This document shows positions 1 through 9,399 of a stretch of 64,000 nt of DNA, piece by piece. Source of the stretch: Streptomyces marincola. Its GTDB lineage: Bacteria > Actinomycetota > Actinomycetes > Streptomycetales > Streptomycetaceae. The stretch is taken from NCBI RefSeq assembly GCF_020410765.1, contig NZ_CP084541.1, positions 2,927,001 through 2,991,000 on the forward strand, given 5' to 3'. Every line of letters begins with the position of its first letter. Positions within the stretch are counted from its first letter, which is position 1. The notes under the pieces are model-generated. The model saw only the letters and a program-made list of their open reading frames with translations. It searched no databases and was not told the DNA's origin. The translations under genes were made by a program, and so were the position numbers.

Positions 1-2628
1 CAGCGCGTACAGGCCGTGCAGCTGCGCCGCGGTCACCTCGCGCTCCGGGTCGGCCAGGCGCGCGAGCAGATCGGCCGCGCCGCCCGGTTCCGCGAGCAGC
101 GCGCGGGCGGTGGTCCGCACGCCGAGCGCGTGCAGGACCTCCTCGTCGACGTCGGCCGTCTCCGCGTCCTCGTAGAGCCCGGCGAGCAGCGGGTCGGCGT
201 CCGCGGCCCGCAGCCCGGCCGGGCGGCGGCCGGCCAGGATCGGCGCGCCGCGCAGCCACCAGGCGGTGTAGGAGCGGGCCCGTTCGAACGAGCCGTCGGG
301 CATGCGCACGCGCACCGGGGTCGTCAGCGCCTCGCGGTACGGCGGGCGGGACAGCAGGGACAGCACCTCGGGCCAGTGCTCCTCGGCGACCAGTTCGAGG
401 TCGCGCACGCCCACGACCTCGGTCGCGACGGGCGGCAGCGGGGCCTCGGGGAGCGCGTCGAGCACGTCCTCGCACCACACGTCGACGGAGTCGAGCAGGC
501 CCGCGTCGTCCGGCTCGGCCCAGTCGCCCTCGCGCGGTTCGAGCTCGTCCGGGTCGAGCACGACGTCCGCGGCCCGTATCAGCGCGAAGTCGGCCTGCAC
601 GCCGACCGCCGTCAGCGGCTGCTCGCCCCAGCGGGCGGCGAGGTCGGCGTCGCAGGCGGCGAGTTCGCCCTCGTGGATGACGCGCTGGAACGGGCTGCCC
701 GGCAGCACCAGGTCGCCCGCCGCGGTGAAGTCGCCGTCCTCGTCGGGCAGGGCCAGCGCGCCGAGCCACGGTTCCTCGCCCGGTTCGAGGCCCGCGTCGC
801 GCACGAGGGCCAGCACGGTCTCGGCGAGTTCGGCCGCTGGCACGGCGTCCTCGTCCCACACCTCGGGGTCGGCGGACGCGGCGACCGCGGCCCGCACCTG
901 CGGCGTGGCCAGCACGGCGCGCGGCGTGGCCGGGCCGGCGCCCAGCTTCTCAAGCAGCGGGTGCGCGGCCTCGGGGTGGGCCGCCTTCAGGCCGAGCCGG
1001 CCGAGCTCGGCCACGTCGAGGCCGCCGGGCACCGGGAGCAGCACGCGGCGCGGCCCGATCGTGGTGCGGCCGTCGGCCAGCGGCACCGGCAGGCCGGTCA
1101 GCAGGTCGGGGTCGACGCCGGCCAGCGAGTCGTACAGCCGCCACCACCAGCCGGGCGGGCGTTCCACGCCGGCGAGCCGGTCGACGGCCTCGCCCAGGGA
1201 CACCCGGGACACGTCGAGGACGCGCAGCTCGGGGCGCCGTTCGAGACCGGCGGGCAGCAGCACGGGGAACAGCTCGGCCAGCACCGCGACGGTCTCGGCC
1301 CCGGCCCGTTCGACCAGTTCGGCGTCGCGGGGCCGCAGCGCGACCGGCACCTCGTTCTCCGGCTCGTCGGCCACGTCGGCCACGACCGGCGGCGCCGCCG
1401 CGCTCGGCAGGAACGCGGTGGTGGGCAGCCGCTGGAGCAGCAGGGAGCGCAGCGCGCCGTCGAGTTCGCCCCGGCCGAGCGGCCCCGGAACCAGGCCGAG
1501 GATGTCGGCGGTCACCGGGCGCCAGTCCGCGAGCAGCCCGGCGTAGGCGTCGGCGGCGCGGTCGAGCAGGAAGTCGGTCAGCGGCCCTGGCGCCACGTGC
1601 CTGCGGGTCGGCTCCAGCGGGAACGACGCGACCAGCAGGGCCGGCAGGCCGAGCGCGTCGTCCGTCGGGGTCGGCGCGTGCACGACCGGCGGGCTCGCGG
1701 GCGCGGTCGGCGCGCCCTCGGCGTCCACGGGAACGGCCCAGGTCACCGACCAGTGGCGGCGTTCGCGCTCCTCGATGGGCCGGTCGGCGAGGAGTTCGGG
1801 CGCGGCCTCGCCCGTGCTGCGGGCCACGCGCCAGCGGGTGGAGCGCACGGCGCTGCCCGCGGGCCCGGGCTCCTCGGTGATCTGCGTGTAGGGGCCGAAC
1901 TGGCGGCGGGTCAGGGTGCGGGTGACGCCGCCGGTCTCGACGGCGACCTCGTCGAGACCCGGAAGCGTCAGCAGCAGCGTGTCGTCCACGGCGTCGAGCA
2001 GCCGGGCCGCGAGGTCCTCGGCCGCGACATCGCGCAGCGGCAGGATCACGGCGGTGTCGAAGCCCTCGGGGATGTCGGGGCCGGTCAGCGGGAACGGCAA
2101 CCGCAGCAGCGGCACGGCGTGCCGGTTCCCGGCCCTGCGCTCCAGCTCGGCGAGCAGCCGCGGGCTGTCCTTCGCCGCCGAGGCGGCCAGGTCGGCGGCC
2201 TCGGTCAGCGACCACCGCACGCCGTGGCCCCTGCTCGCGACGGCGGGCGCGTCGCTGACGGCCAGCACGGCCGCGAAGCCGACGCCGAAGCGGCCGACGG
2301 CGCCCTCGGCGTCCCGCTTCGCGGACGCCCGCAGCGTGGACAGCGACTCGGCGCCCGCCGCGTCGAGCGGGGCGCCGGTGTTGGCGGCGACGAGCACGCC
2401 GTCCCGCAGGGTGAGCCGCAGCCGCCCCGGCCCGCCGGCGCGGGCGGCGGCGTCCGCGGCGTTCTGCGCGAGCTCGACGACCAGCCGGTCCCGGTAGCCG
2501 CCCCTGGCCAGGTCCTCCTCGGCGTTGGCGTCCTCGCGGAACCTGGCCGGTGAGGCCGTCCAGGCGGTCAGGACACCGTGGCGCAGGCGCGCGGTGCCGA
2601 ACGGATCGTCGTGGTCGTCGGTCGTCAC
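1..2628 (-). CDS. HSP90-like ATP-binding protein (sacsin-type N-terminal ATPase), 3' end outside window
   Basis: The reverse strand is open from a GTG at 2628 to the window edge (876 codons, no stop), so the C-terminus is missing. The N-terminus has the GHKL/Bergerat ATP site: ELAQN at residues 52-56 followed by Asp59, and a GRFGVGFAAVL glycine loop about 60 residues later. The rest is acidic and Leu/Ala-rich with no motif I recognise. Actinobacteria carry large proteins of this type annotated as HSP90-family or ATP-binding proteins; their client or substrate is unknown to me. The long plus-strand frame opposite is a GC artefact. The gene diverges from the TauE/SafE gene with an 82-nt gap. 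Confidence 0.85.
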   Translation of the reverse strand, partial: MTTDDHDDPFGTARLRHGVLTAWTASPARFREDANAEEDLARGGYRDRLVVELAQNAADAAARAGGPGRLRLTLRDGVLVAANTGAPLDAAGAESLSTLRASAKRDAEGAVGRFGVGFAAVLAVSDAPAVASRGHGVRWSLTEAADLAASAAKDSPRLLAELERRAGNRHAVPLLRLPFPLTGPDIPEGFDTAVILPLRDVAAEDLAARLLDAVDDTLLLTLPGLDEVAVETGGVTRTLTRRQFGPYTQITEEPGPAGSAVRSTRWRVARSTGEAAPELLADRPIEERERRHWSVTWAVPVDAEGAPTAPASPPVVHAPTPTDDALGLPALLVASFPLEPTRRHVAPGPLTDFLLDRAADAYAGLLADWRPVTADILGLVPGPLGRGELDGALRSLLLQRLPTTAFLPSAAAPPVVADVADEPENEVPVALRPRDAELVERAGAETVAVLAELFPVLLPAGLERRPELRVLDVSRVSLGEAVDRLAGVERPPGWWWRLYDSLAGVDPDLLTGLPVPLADGRTTIGPRRVLLPVPGGLDVAELGRLGLKAAHPEAAHPLLEKLGAGPATPRAVLATPQVRAAVAASADPEVWDEDAVPAAELAETVLALVRDAGLEPGEEPWLGALALPDEDGDFTAAGDLVLPGSPFQRVIHEGELAACDADLAARWGEQPLTAVGVQADFALIRAADVVLDPDELEPREGDWAEPDDAGLLDSVDVWCEDVLDALPEAPLPPVATEVVGVRDLELVAEEHWPEVLSLLSRPPYREALTTPVRVRMPDGSFERARSYTAWWLRGAPILAGRRPAGLRAADADPLLAGLYEDAETADVDEEVLHALGVRTTARALLAEPGGAADLLARLADPEREVTAAQLHGLYAL

Positions 2629-2710
2629 GGGTGCGACAGTACCGGGTTCCCGCACCCCGCCACCCTCGGCCCGGCGGCACCGGAGGGCCCGGTGATAGCT
2701 TCGGTGCCCG

Positions 2711-3430
2711 ATGCCCGACATATCGTTCCTGCTCCTGACCGGCGCCGCCGTGTTCTTCGGCGCCGCCGTCCAGAGCGGCGTCGGCCTCGGCCTCGGCCTG
2801 GTCGCGGCGCCCGTCGTCGCGTTCACCGCGCCCTCCCTGATGCCGGGCGCGCTGATCGTCACGACCACGCTGCTGCCCGTTCTGACCATCGCCGCCGAGT
2901 GGCGGCACATCCATTGGCGCGGCCTGGCCTGGGGGCTGCCCGCCCGGCTGCCCGGCTCGCTCGCCGGCGCGTGGCTGGTCGGTGCCCTGGCGCCCGAGAC
3001 GCTCGGCGCCGTGGTGGGCGCCATGGTGCTGCTCGCGGTGGCCGCCACCGTGTCCACGGTCCGCCTGCCGCTGACCCCGGTGACGCTGGTGGCCGCGGGC
3101 GCGCTGTCGGGCGCGGGCGCCACCACGACGTCCATCGGCGGCCCGCCCATCGCGCTGCTCTACCAGCACGAGGAGGCGGCGCGGGTGCGCGCCACGCTCG
3201 GCGGGTTCTTCCTCGTGGGCGCCGCGATGTCGCTCGGCGTGCTCGCCGCCTCGGGGGAACTGACCGGCGAGCAGGTGCGGGCCGGGCTCGCGCTGCTGCC
3301 GTTCGTCGCCGCCGGGTTCCTCGCGGGGCGGCCCCTGCGGCGGCGGTTCGGGACGGAGGGACTGCGCGCCGCGCTGCTGTGGGTCGTCGGCATCTCCGGC
3401 GCGGGACTGCTCGCGCGCGCCCTGCTCTGA
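2711..3430 (+). CDS. TauE/SafE-family membrane permease
   Basis: A 239-aa protein made almost entirely of hydrophobic helices (about eight). The N-terminal half has the family pattern of a Gly-rich first helix (FGAAVQSGVGLGLGLVAAP), and the second half begins ALSGAGATTTSIGGPPIALL, which fits the two-repeat TauE/SafE fold. The family exports or takes up small sulfur-containing or organic anions; the substrate cannot be read from the sequence. The ATG at 2711 follows the divergent HSP90-like gene. No partner gene adjoins it, so a physiological role is not inferable. Confidence 0.85.
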   Translation: MPDISFLLLTGAAVFFGAAVQSGVGLGLGLVAAPVVAFTAPSLMPGALIVTTTLLPVLTIAAEWRHIHWRGLAWGLPARLPGSLAGAWLVGALAPETLGAVVGAMVLLAVAATVSTVRLPLTPVTLVAAGALSGAGATTTSIGGPPIALLYQHEEAARVRATLGGFFLVGAAMSLGVLAASGELTGEQVRAGLALLPFVAAGFLAGRPLRRRFGTEGLRAALLWVVGISGAGLLARALL

Positions 3431-3590
3431 GCAAGCCCGAACGGACCGGGACGGACCAGAGCAAACCAGAACGGACCTGACCGGGCCGAAACGGAACGCG
3501 CGCCCGCCGTCACGGGGAGCACCGTCACCGGGAGCACCCGTAACGGCCCGGCCCGCGCGGGCCGTTGCGGCGGCCCGTCGCGGCGGGTCG

Positions 3591-4352
3591 TTACAGCGGG
3601 TCGGCGCCCATGTGGTCGATCACCGGCGGAGCCGGGGGCTGCGGCTGCGGAACGACCGCGGCCTCCGAATGCCCGCCGCAGCCGAACCCGAGCGACACGA
3701 CCCGCCCGTCGGCCGGCGAGAACTCGTTGCCGCACACCCCGAACGCCTGCCGCAGCGCGCCCGCCATCGGCATCAGGAACCCGCAGCTCACACAGCTCGC
3801 CGGCGCGGCCTGCGCGGTCGGCGTCCTGGGCCCGAAGTTCTCCTCCCAGCGCTCGGCCGCCTCGGTGCGGCCCAGCGGGGACAGCACGCGCGGCCGACCG
3901 AGGCCGAGTTCCGCCGCCACGTCCGCCACCGTGCCGCGCTCGGCGGGCTCCGCCTCGGGTGCGTCGCCCACGAAACCGGGTTCGAGCCGCGCGTCGTCCG
4001 GCGCGGTGGGCAGCAGGTCGCCGGGGCCGAGGTCCCCGGGACGCAGCCGCTCGTTCCACGGCACCCAGTCCGGCGCGAGCAGCGCCTCGGGCCCCGGCGT
4101 GAGCGCCACTTCGTCCACCGTGACGTACCGCGCGCGCGCCGCGCGGGCCACCGTCACGCCCCAGCGCCAGCCCGGGTAGCCCGGCTCCTCGCTCCCGAAC
4201 AGGTGCGTCACCAGCCGGTCGCCCTCGGCGACCACGCCCAGGTAGTCGCCGAGCGGATGCGGGTGCGCGGCCTCCTCCGCCGCGGCCCTGGCCAGTTCCA
4301 CCGCCTCGGCGCACAGCGGATCGGGGGTCCTGCTCCTCATTCCCGCGCTCAC
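3591..4352 (-). CDS. DUF3027-family protein with C-terminal Cys/His cluster
   Basis: 253 aa. The N-terminal half carries a WRWGVTVARA segment, and the C-terminal half contains CVSCGFLMPMAG, a lone Cys in VCGNEFSP, and GFGCGGHSEA, a pattern suggesting a bound metal. This matches the actinobacterial DUF3027 family as I remember it; no biochemical role is known to me. The GTG at 4352 is preceded by GGGGAGAA, a good ribosome binding site about 7 nt away. The tail is Pro/Gln-rich. It is a monocistronic unit facing away from the MFS gene. Confidence 0.8.
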   Translation of the reverse strand: MSAGMRSRTPDPLCAEAVELARAAAEEAAHPHPLGDYLGVVAEGDRLVTHLFGSEEPGYPGWRWGVTVARAARARYVTVDEVALTPGPEALLAPDWVPWNERLRPGDLGPGDLLPTAPDDARLEPGFVGDAPEAEPAERGTVADVAAELGLGRPRVLSPLGRTEAAERWEENFGPRTPTAQAAPASCVSCGFLMPMAGALRQAFGVCGNEFSPADGRVVSLGFGCGGHSEAAVVPQPQPPAPPVIDHMGADPL

Positions 4353-4740
4353 AGCTTCTCCCCGTGGTCACTCGCCGTGCCGACTCGCTCGCCCCGCCGG
4401 CCCCCCGGCGCCACCACCGCCGCCGCCGCCGGCACGGGCGGCCCGCAAGCCGTGTGTCCGTCGCTCACTGAACTCACTCCTAGGCCGTTGTCCGGTGCCG
4501 GGCGCCTGGAGGCGAACGGAGCCGACGGAGCGGACACTGGACCGCTGCGAACGTCGTGCTGAACGAGGCAAGGCGCACCGCTCGCCCACGCTACCGCACG
4601 GCTCGCGCGGCCGGTGCGTGGGCCGTACCGCACCGCATGCGGCGGAACAGCGCCGCGACCCGCCGTGAATCGCGGTGAACCACGGTAAAGGGGCGCGGGC
4701 GGACGGGAGCTGCGGGGCGTTCAGCCTTTAGGCTTGCGCC
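4353..4740. other. 388-bp divergent intergenic region
   Basis: It separates two outward-facing genes (DUF3027 left, MFS right) and must hold both promoters. TAGGCT at 4729-4734 lies exactly 6 nt before the GTG of the MFS gene, the layout of a leaderless transcript. The short open frames here have no ribosome binding site and no recognisable protein character. No repeat or operator was identified. Confidence 0.5.
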
Positions 4741-6138
4741 GTGGCCGCAGGCAGCTCGTCCCGCATCAAGAGCGCGTCCGGCGCCGGGTTCCTCGCCCGG
4801 ACGGTCCGGGCGGCGGGCCGCGCCCTGCCCGTGGTGCCGCGCGCGGTGGGCCGCCGCATCCGCCGCGCGACGCACGCGCACGGCGCGGGCGAGTCCGGGC
4901 TGTCGAAGCTGATCGAGCTGCACGCGGTGCACTCGGCGGGCGACATGCTCATCACGATGGCCCTGGCCTCCACCATCTTCTTCTCCGTGCCGACCGACGA
5001 GGCGCGCGGCCGGGTCGCGCTGTACCTGGCCGTGACGATGGCCCCGTTCGTGCTGCTCGCGCCCGTCATCGGCCCGCTCCTCGACCGGCTGCCGCACGGC
5101 AGGCGGGCCGCGATGGCCGGCGCGCTGCTGGCGCGCGGCGGGCTCGCCCTCGTCATCTCGGCCGTGGTGGTCACCGGCGGGATCGGTCTGTATCCGGCGG
5201 CCCTGGGCGTGATGGTGTGCTCCAAGGCGTACAACATCGTGCGCGCCGCCGTCGTCCCCCGCCTGCTCCCGTCGCGCATCTCCCTGGTGAAGGCCAACGC
5301 CCGCATCACCCTCACCGGCCTGATCGCCGCGGGCGCCGCCGCGCCCGTCGGGCTGGCCCTCAACGCCATCGGTGAACGCTGGCCGCTGTACGGCGCGTGC
5401 GCGGTGACGGTCGTGGGCGCGTTCCTCTCCTTCCGGCTGCCGGGACAGGTCGACCTGGCGCGCGGGGAGCGCACGGTGCACCTGGCCGAGCTGGCCGAGG
5501 CGCGGGCGGCGAAGTCCCGCGAGCGCGACGACGGGCCGCGCGGTGTGCTGCGCGGCGTCGACACGCCGGTGTTCCAGGCGCTCATCGCGAACTCGGCGCT
5601 GCGCGCCCTGTCCGGCTTCCTCCTCTTCTACATGGCGTTCCTGCTGCGGAACGAGTCGCTGCCCGGGCTGACCGCCGCGCTGTCGCTCGGCGTCGTGGGG
5701 CTGGCCGCGGGCGCGGGGAACGCGCTGGGCAACATCCTGGGCAACTGGCTGCGGGACCGCTCCCCGGAACGCATCCTGCTCACGGTGCTGCTGCTCGCCC
5801 TGACCTGCACGGTGACCGCGGCCTTCGCCTACCTCGCGGTCACGGTGGTGGCGGTGTGCGCGGCGGCGGGCATCTGCCAGGCGCTCGGCAAGCTGTCGCT
5901 CGACGCGATGATCCAGCGCGACGTGCCCGAGGTGGTGCGCACCTCCGCGTTCGCCCGCTCGGAGACCACGCTCCAGCTGGCGTGGGTGGCCGGCGGCGCG
6001 GTCGGCATCGTGCTGCCGCTCAGCGGCAGCGTCGGCATGACGGCGGCGGCCGTCATCGTCTCGTGCGGAACGGTCGCGACCATCCGCAGCCTGGTGTCCG
6101 CGGCGCGGCGCGGCACGCCGCACCCCCGCGTCCGCTGA
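4741..6138 (+). CDS. Major facilitator superfamily transporter
   Basis: 465 aa with about 12 hydrophobic helices and a basic N-terminal extension (residues 1-40, Arg-rich). The loop between helices 2 and 3 reads LLDRLPHGRRAA, the usual MFS motif-A position. A charged central loop (LARGERTVHLAEL, then RERDDGPRG) divides two six-helix halves. Substrate is unknown. GTG 4741 was chosen because the frame begins there and a -10 hexamer lies 6 nt upstream. The gene precedes the menaquinone set by 28 bp, but nothing ties it to that pathway. Confidence 0.85.
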   Translation: MAAGSSSRIKSASGAGFLARTVRAAGRALPVVPRAVGRRIRRATHAHGAGESGLSKLIELHAVHSAGDMLITMALASTIFFSVPTDEARGRVALYLAVTMAPFVLLAPVIGPLLDRLPHGRRAAMAGALLARGGLALVISAVVVTGGIGLYPAALGVMVCSKAYNIVRAAVVPRLLPSRISLVKANARITLTGLIAAGAAAPVGLALNAIGERWPLYGACAVTVVGAFLSFRLPGQVDLARGERTVHLAELAEARAAKSRERDDGPRGVLRGVDTPVFQALIANSALRALSGFLLFYMAFLLRNESLPGLTAALSLGVVGLAAGAGNALGNILGNWLRDRSPERILLTVLLLALTCTVTAAFAYLAVTVVAVCAAAGICQALGKLSLDAMIQRDVPEVVRTSAFARSETTLQLAWVAGGAVGIVLPLSGSVGMTAAAVIVSCGTVATIRSLVSAARRGTPHPRVR

Positions 6139-6166
6139 GGGGCCGTCCAGCGGTTAACCTGCCCGC

Positions 6167-6748
6167 ATGACTGCGTTCGCCACCGGCACGGGCCGCCGGG
6201 CCGTTCGGACCGCCGCCGCCCTCGGCACCGTTTCGCTGGCGCTGCTCGCACTCTCCGCCTGCCACAAGCCGAGCCCGAACGCGCACTTCACCCTCGGCTC
6301 GCACACCGCCTCCCGGGAGACGCCCGAGGACTGCTACGGGCACGACGGGCCGCTGGGCACCGAGCGGGCGCGGGCGTGCCTGGAGAACAACGAGGACGTG
6401 CCGGTGTTCACGGCCGGGGTCGGCGACACCTTCCGCGTCGGCGTGGACCCCGAGGTCGCCGAGACCGGCTGGCTGGTGTTCTCCAACGGGGTGCTGTACG
6501 ACGCGAACCCGTTCACCTCCACCTACCAGACGTTCGACGTCGACCGGCTGCGGCAGAACGACCAGCAGCAGAACCAGACGCCCGGCACGCTGCCCGAGCG
6601 CCGGGACCTGCGGCTGGTGATCGCGCAGGTCGGTGAGGACTACGACATGGAGTCCATCTGGTCCTCGCAGTCGCAGGCGCAGTACGAGGAGCGGCTGTTC
6701 GGCTCGTTCGAGGGCGTGTGGAACGTCGACCTGGAGTCCGGTGACTGA
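6167..6748 (+). CDS. DUF2771-type secreted lipoprotein
   Basis: 193 aa with a lipoprotein signal peptide: Arg-rich n-region, hydrophobic core and a lipobox LSAC with Cys32, so it is probably anchored on the outer face of the membrane. The mature part is acidic, with an N-terminal CYGHDG / RARCLEN-like pair of Cys residues that could form a disulfide. This matches the streptomycete DUF2771 family. TAACCT at 6155-6160 sits 6 nt before the ATG, suggesting a leaderless mRNA. Its 3' end overlaps mqnB by 8 nt, so the two are probably co-translated; a functional link to menaquinone synthesis is inference only. Confidence 0.75.
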   Translation: MTAFATGTGRRAVRTAAALGTVSLALLALSACHKPSPNAHFTLGSHTASRETPEDCYGHDGPLGTERARACLENNEDVPVFTAGVGDTFRVGVDPEVAETGWLVFSNGVLYDANPFTSTYQTFDVDRLRQNDQQQNQTPGTLPERRDLRLVIAQVGEDYDMESIWSSQSQAQYEERLFGSFEGVWNVDLESGD

Positions 6749-7484
6749 CGCGGTGGCCGCCGTGCGGCGCGTGCTGGTGGTGACCGCGGTCCCCGCGGAG
6801 CGGGACGCGGTACTCGCCGCGGTGCCCGGCGGGGCGGAGGCCGCGGGCGAGCCGCCGTTCGCGGGGCCCGCGGTGCTGCGGGCGCGGCCCGCGGGCACGC
6901 GGCTGCGCGTGGACGTGCTGGCCGCGGGCGTCGGGCCCGCCGCCGCCGCGGCGGGCGCGGCCACGGCCCTGGCGGGCGCGGCCGAGCCGTACCGGCTGGT
7001 GGTCGCGGCGGGCATCGGCGGCGGGTTCACGCCGGCCGCCGCGGTCGGCGGCACCGTCGTGGCCTCCTCGATCGTGGCGGCCGACCTGGGCAGCCACACG
7101 CCCGAGGGGTTCGCGGACATCGCCAGCCTCGGCTTCGGCACGGCCGCCCACCGGCCGCCGGGCCGGCTGGCCGTCGCGCTGGCCGCCGCCGCGGGCGCGG
7201 CCCTCGGCCCGGTGCTCACGGTGAGCGCGGCGACCGGGAGCGCGGCGCGGGCCGCGGAGCTGGCGGCGCGTCACGAGGGCGCGGCGGCCGAGGCGATGGA
7301 GGGCTTCGGCGTGGCCACGGCCGCGGCCCTGCACGGCGTGCCGGTGGCCGAGATACGCACCGTGTCCAACGCGGTGGGCCCGCGCGACCGCTCCGCGTGG
7401 CGCATCCCGGCCGCGCTCGCGGCGCTGACGTCCGCGTTCACCGCCGCGTGGCCGGTGCTCGACACCTGGAGGGACCATGACTGA
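6741..7484 (+). CDS. mqnB: Futalosine hydrolase MqnB
   Basis: 247 aa, nucleoside-phosphorylase/hydrolase fold: AGIGGGF in the first glycine loop and EAMEGFGVATAA, the Glu-Met-Glu segment that binds the ribose in this superfamily. It should split futalosine (or its aminodeoxy form after deamination) to dehypoxanthine futalosine and hypoxanthine in the alternative menaquinone pathway. I chose GTG 6741 (VTDAVAAVRRVLVV) because the frame further upstream lies inside the lipoprotein gene. It overlaps that gene by 8 nt and mqnD by 8 nt, a tight co-translated arrangement that supports the assignment. Confidence 0.9.
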   Translation: MTDAVAAVRRVLVVTAVPAERDAVLAAVPGGAEAAGEPPFAGPAVLRARPAGTRLRVDVLAAGVGPAAAAAGAATALAGAAEPYRLVVAAGIGGGFTPAAAVGGTVVASSIVAADLGSHTPEGFADIASLGFGTAAHRPPGRLAVALAAAAGAALGPVLTVSAATGSAARAAELAARHEGAAAEAMEGFGVATAAALHGVPVAEIRTVSNAVGPRDRSAWRIPAALAALTSAFTAAWPVLDTWRDHD

Positions 7485-8346
7485 CACGCTGGGCATCACG
7501 TACTCGCCCTGCCCCAACGACACGTTCACCTTCCACGCCTGGGCGCACGGGCTGGTGCCGGACGCGCCCCCGGTCGAGGTCGCGTTCGCGGACATCGACG
7601 TCACCAACGGCATGGCGGAGCGCGGCGAGGGCGACATCCTCAAGGTGTCCTACGCGGTGCTGCCGTGGATCCTCGACCGCTACGCGCTGCTGCCGTGCGG
7701 CGGCGCGCTCGGGCGCGGCTGCGGTCCGCTGGTGCTCACCGCGGGCGAGGCGCGGCCCGCGGACCTCGCCGGGCGCACGGTCGCCGTCCCGGCCGAACGG
7801 TCCACCGCCTACCTGCTGTTCCGGCTGTGGACGGCCGCGCACGTGCCGGGCGGGGTGGGCGAGGTGCGGATCATGCCGTTCCACGAGATCATGCCGGCGG
7901 TGCGCGACGGTCGGGTGGACGCCGGGCTCGTCATCCACGAGGCGCGGTTCACGTTCCAGCGGTACGGGCTGCACCGGCTGGCCGACCTCGGGGAGTTCTG
8001 GGAGGGCACGACAGGCCACCCGATCCCGCTGGGCGCGATCGTGGCGCGGCGGTCCCTGGGCGAGGAGCGGTTGCGCGCGGTCGCGCACGCGATCCGCGCG
8101 TCGGTCGCGCGGGCGTGGGACGACCCGGCGGCGAGCCGGGCGTACGTCCTGGAGCACGCGCAGGAGATGGAGCGGGAGGTCGCGGAGGCCCACATCGGCC
8201 TGTACGTCAACGAGTTCACCGGGGAACTGGGCGAGGAGGGGTTCGCCGCGGTGCGCGAACTGCTCACGCGCGCGGCCGGCGAGGGCCTGGTGCCCGCGGT
8301 GCCGCCCGGGCTGCTCGCCCCGGTGGGCGGGGCGGCGGTGGCGTGA
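7477..8346 (+). CDS. mqnD: 1,4-dihydroxy-6-naphthoate synthase MqnD
   Basis: 289 aa, periplasmic-binding-protein-like fold used as an enzyme. The family signature is at the N-terminus (SPCPNDTFTFHAWAHG, about residues 9-24), followed by DIDVTNGMAERGEGDILKVSY. It converts cyclic dehypoxanthine futalosine to 1,4-dihydroxy-6-naphthoate, a late step of the futalosine route to menaquinone. ATG 7477 overlaps the end of mqnB. The other pathway genes are not in this window. A symmetric hairpin follows 21 nt after the stop. Confidence 0.93.
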   Translation: MTDTLGITYSPCPNDTFTFHAWAHGLVPDAPPVEVAFADIDVTNGMAERGEGDILKVSYAVLPWILDRYALLPCGGALGRGCGPLVLTAGEARPADLAGRTVAVPAERSTAYLLFRLWTAAHVPGGVGEVRIMPFHEIMPAVRDGRVDAGLVIHEARFTFQRYGLHRLADLGEFWEGTTGHPIPLGAIVARRSLGEERLRAVAHAIRASVARAWDDPAASRAYVLEHAQEMEREVAEAHIGLYVNEFTGELGEEGFAAVRELLTRAAGEGLVPAVPPGLLAPVGGAAVA

Positions 8347-8367
8347 GGCGGTGCGGCGCGCGCGGGC

Positions 8368-8392
8368 GGCCGGCTCGGAGACCGAGCCGGCC
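8368..8392. terminator. Convergent hairpin between mqnD and csp
   Basis: An 11-bp perfect stem (GGCCGGCTCGG pairing with CCGAGCCGGCC) around a 3-nt loop. It lies between two converging genes, so it can end transcription from both sides. No U-tract, as usual in streptomycetes. Confidence 0.75.
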
Positions 8393-8402
8393 GGGGACGG
8401 GT

Positions 8403-8786
8403 TCAGACGTCGAGCTGGTCCGCGACGGCGCGCAGCATGCCGGCGATCTTCCGGCCGCTGGCCCGGTCCGGGTATCTGCCGCGCTCCAACTGCTGCGAGA
8501 CGCCGTCGAGCAGGGTGGTGAGGTCCTGCACGATGGAGGCCAGCTCGTCCGGCTTGCGCCGCTGCGCGGCGGCGACGGAGGGCACGGGGTCGAGCAGCGT
8601 GACCGACAGCGCCTGATCACCGCGCTGGCCGGCGACGACGCCGAACTCCACGCGCTGGCCGGGCCTGAGGCCGTCCACCCCGCCCGGCAGAGCCGAGGAG
8701 TGCACGAAGACGTCGCCGCCGTCGTCGCGGGAAAGGAAGCCGAAGCCCTTCTCGCTGTTGAACCACTTGACCTTGCCGGTAGGCAC
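8403..8786 (-). CDS. Cold-shock-domain protein with C-terminal extension
   Basis: 127 aa. Residues 1-65 form a cold-shock domain with both RNA-binding motifs (GKVKWFNSEKGFGF and DVFVHSSAL). The second half (about 60 residues, alpha-helical, ending MLRAVADQLDV) is not part of the basic Csp fold and occurs in a longer actinobacterial subgroup. It probably binds single-stranded RNA or DNA. GTG 8786 (VPTGKVKWFN) was chosen over an in-frame GTG 18 nt upstream because GAGGACGAGGAC provides the ribosome binding site. It converges on mqnD. Confidence 0.88.
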   Translation of the reverse strand: MPTGKVKWFNSEKGFGFLSRDDGGDVFVHSSALPGGVDGLRPGQRVEFGVVAGQRGDQALSVTLLDPVPSVAAAQRRKPDELASIVQDLTTLLDGVSQQLERGRYPDRASGRKIAGMLRAVADQLDV

Positions 8787-9000
8787 GTGTCCTCGTCCTC
8801 GCACTCGTCATGACAACGTGGCGGGCCGACCGGACCCGCCACCTCCCAGGCTAATCGCCTGCGGTCCGGTGACAAGATGCCGCCGGGCCGTTTCGGAGGA
8901 TGACTGCCCCCGGCGCGCGGCGAGTATGCGCACCTGCGACCCTGGACGCCGGACGGAACGCGCGACGGGACGCGCGCCGGCGGCACGCGGGACGGAACGG

Positions 9001-9300
9001 ATGGCGGAACGGGCGACGACGGGCGGCGGGACGCGGGCCGCGGGCCCGGGGGACGGTCTGGTGCGCGCCGGCGGCGTGGTGTTCGCGGTCGGTGCGGTCG
9101 CGACGGTCGTGACGGTGACGCCGCTGTTCATCGGGGCCGATCCGCTGCCGACCGCCGCGTACGTGGTGTCGATGCTGATGGGCGTGGGGTCCGCCGTGGC
9201 CGCGGCGGGGCTGCTGCGGTCGGTGGCGCACCAGCGCCGGGCGGACCGCGCGGCGCGGGCCGGCCACGCGGCGCGGGCGGGCGGCGGCCCGGGCGCCTGA
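9001..9300 (+). CDS. Small two-helix membrane protein
   Basis: 99 aa. After a short hydrophilic head, two hydrophobic segments (VRAGGVVFAVGAVATVVTVT and AAYVVSMLMGVGSAVAAAGL) are separated by PLFIGADPLPT. The tail is Arg/Ala-rich and ends in the cytoplasm by the positive-inside rule. It resembles conserved streptomycete hypothetical membrane proteins; function unknown. ATG 9001 is preferred because the frame upstream is low-complexity Arg-rich sequence and not protein-like. Confidence 0.65.
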   Translation: MAERATTGGGTRAAGPGDGLVRAGGVVFAVGAVATVVTVTPLFIGADPLPTAAYVVSMLMGVGSAVAAAGLLRSVAHQRRADRAARAGHAARAGGGPGA

Positions 9301-9399
9301 CCGATCAGGCCCGGGCGCCCGGCCGTCGACCGGCACCCGGCCCGGCCGTTGACCGGTATCGGGCCTGCCGGGGCTCGGCTCGCCGGCCGGTGCGGGACG

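Noticed and set aside
16..2553. An 845-codon open frame on the plus strand opposite the HSP90-like gene
   Set aside because: Composition is Arg/Gly/Gln filler typical of the antisense of GC-rich genes; the reverse frame has the Bergerat ATP-site motifs.
4724..4742. TTTAGGCTT resembling half of an iron box
   Set aside because: Only one half-site; better explained as the -10 hexamer TAGGCT of the MFS gene.
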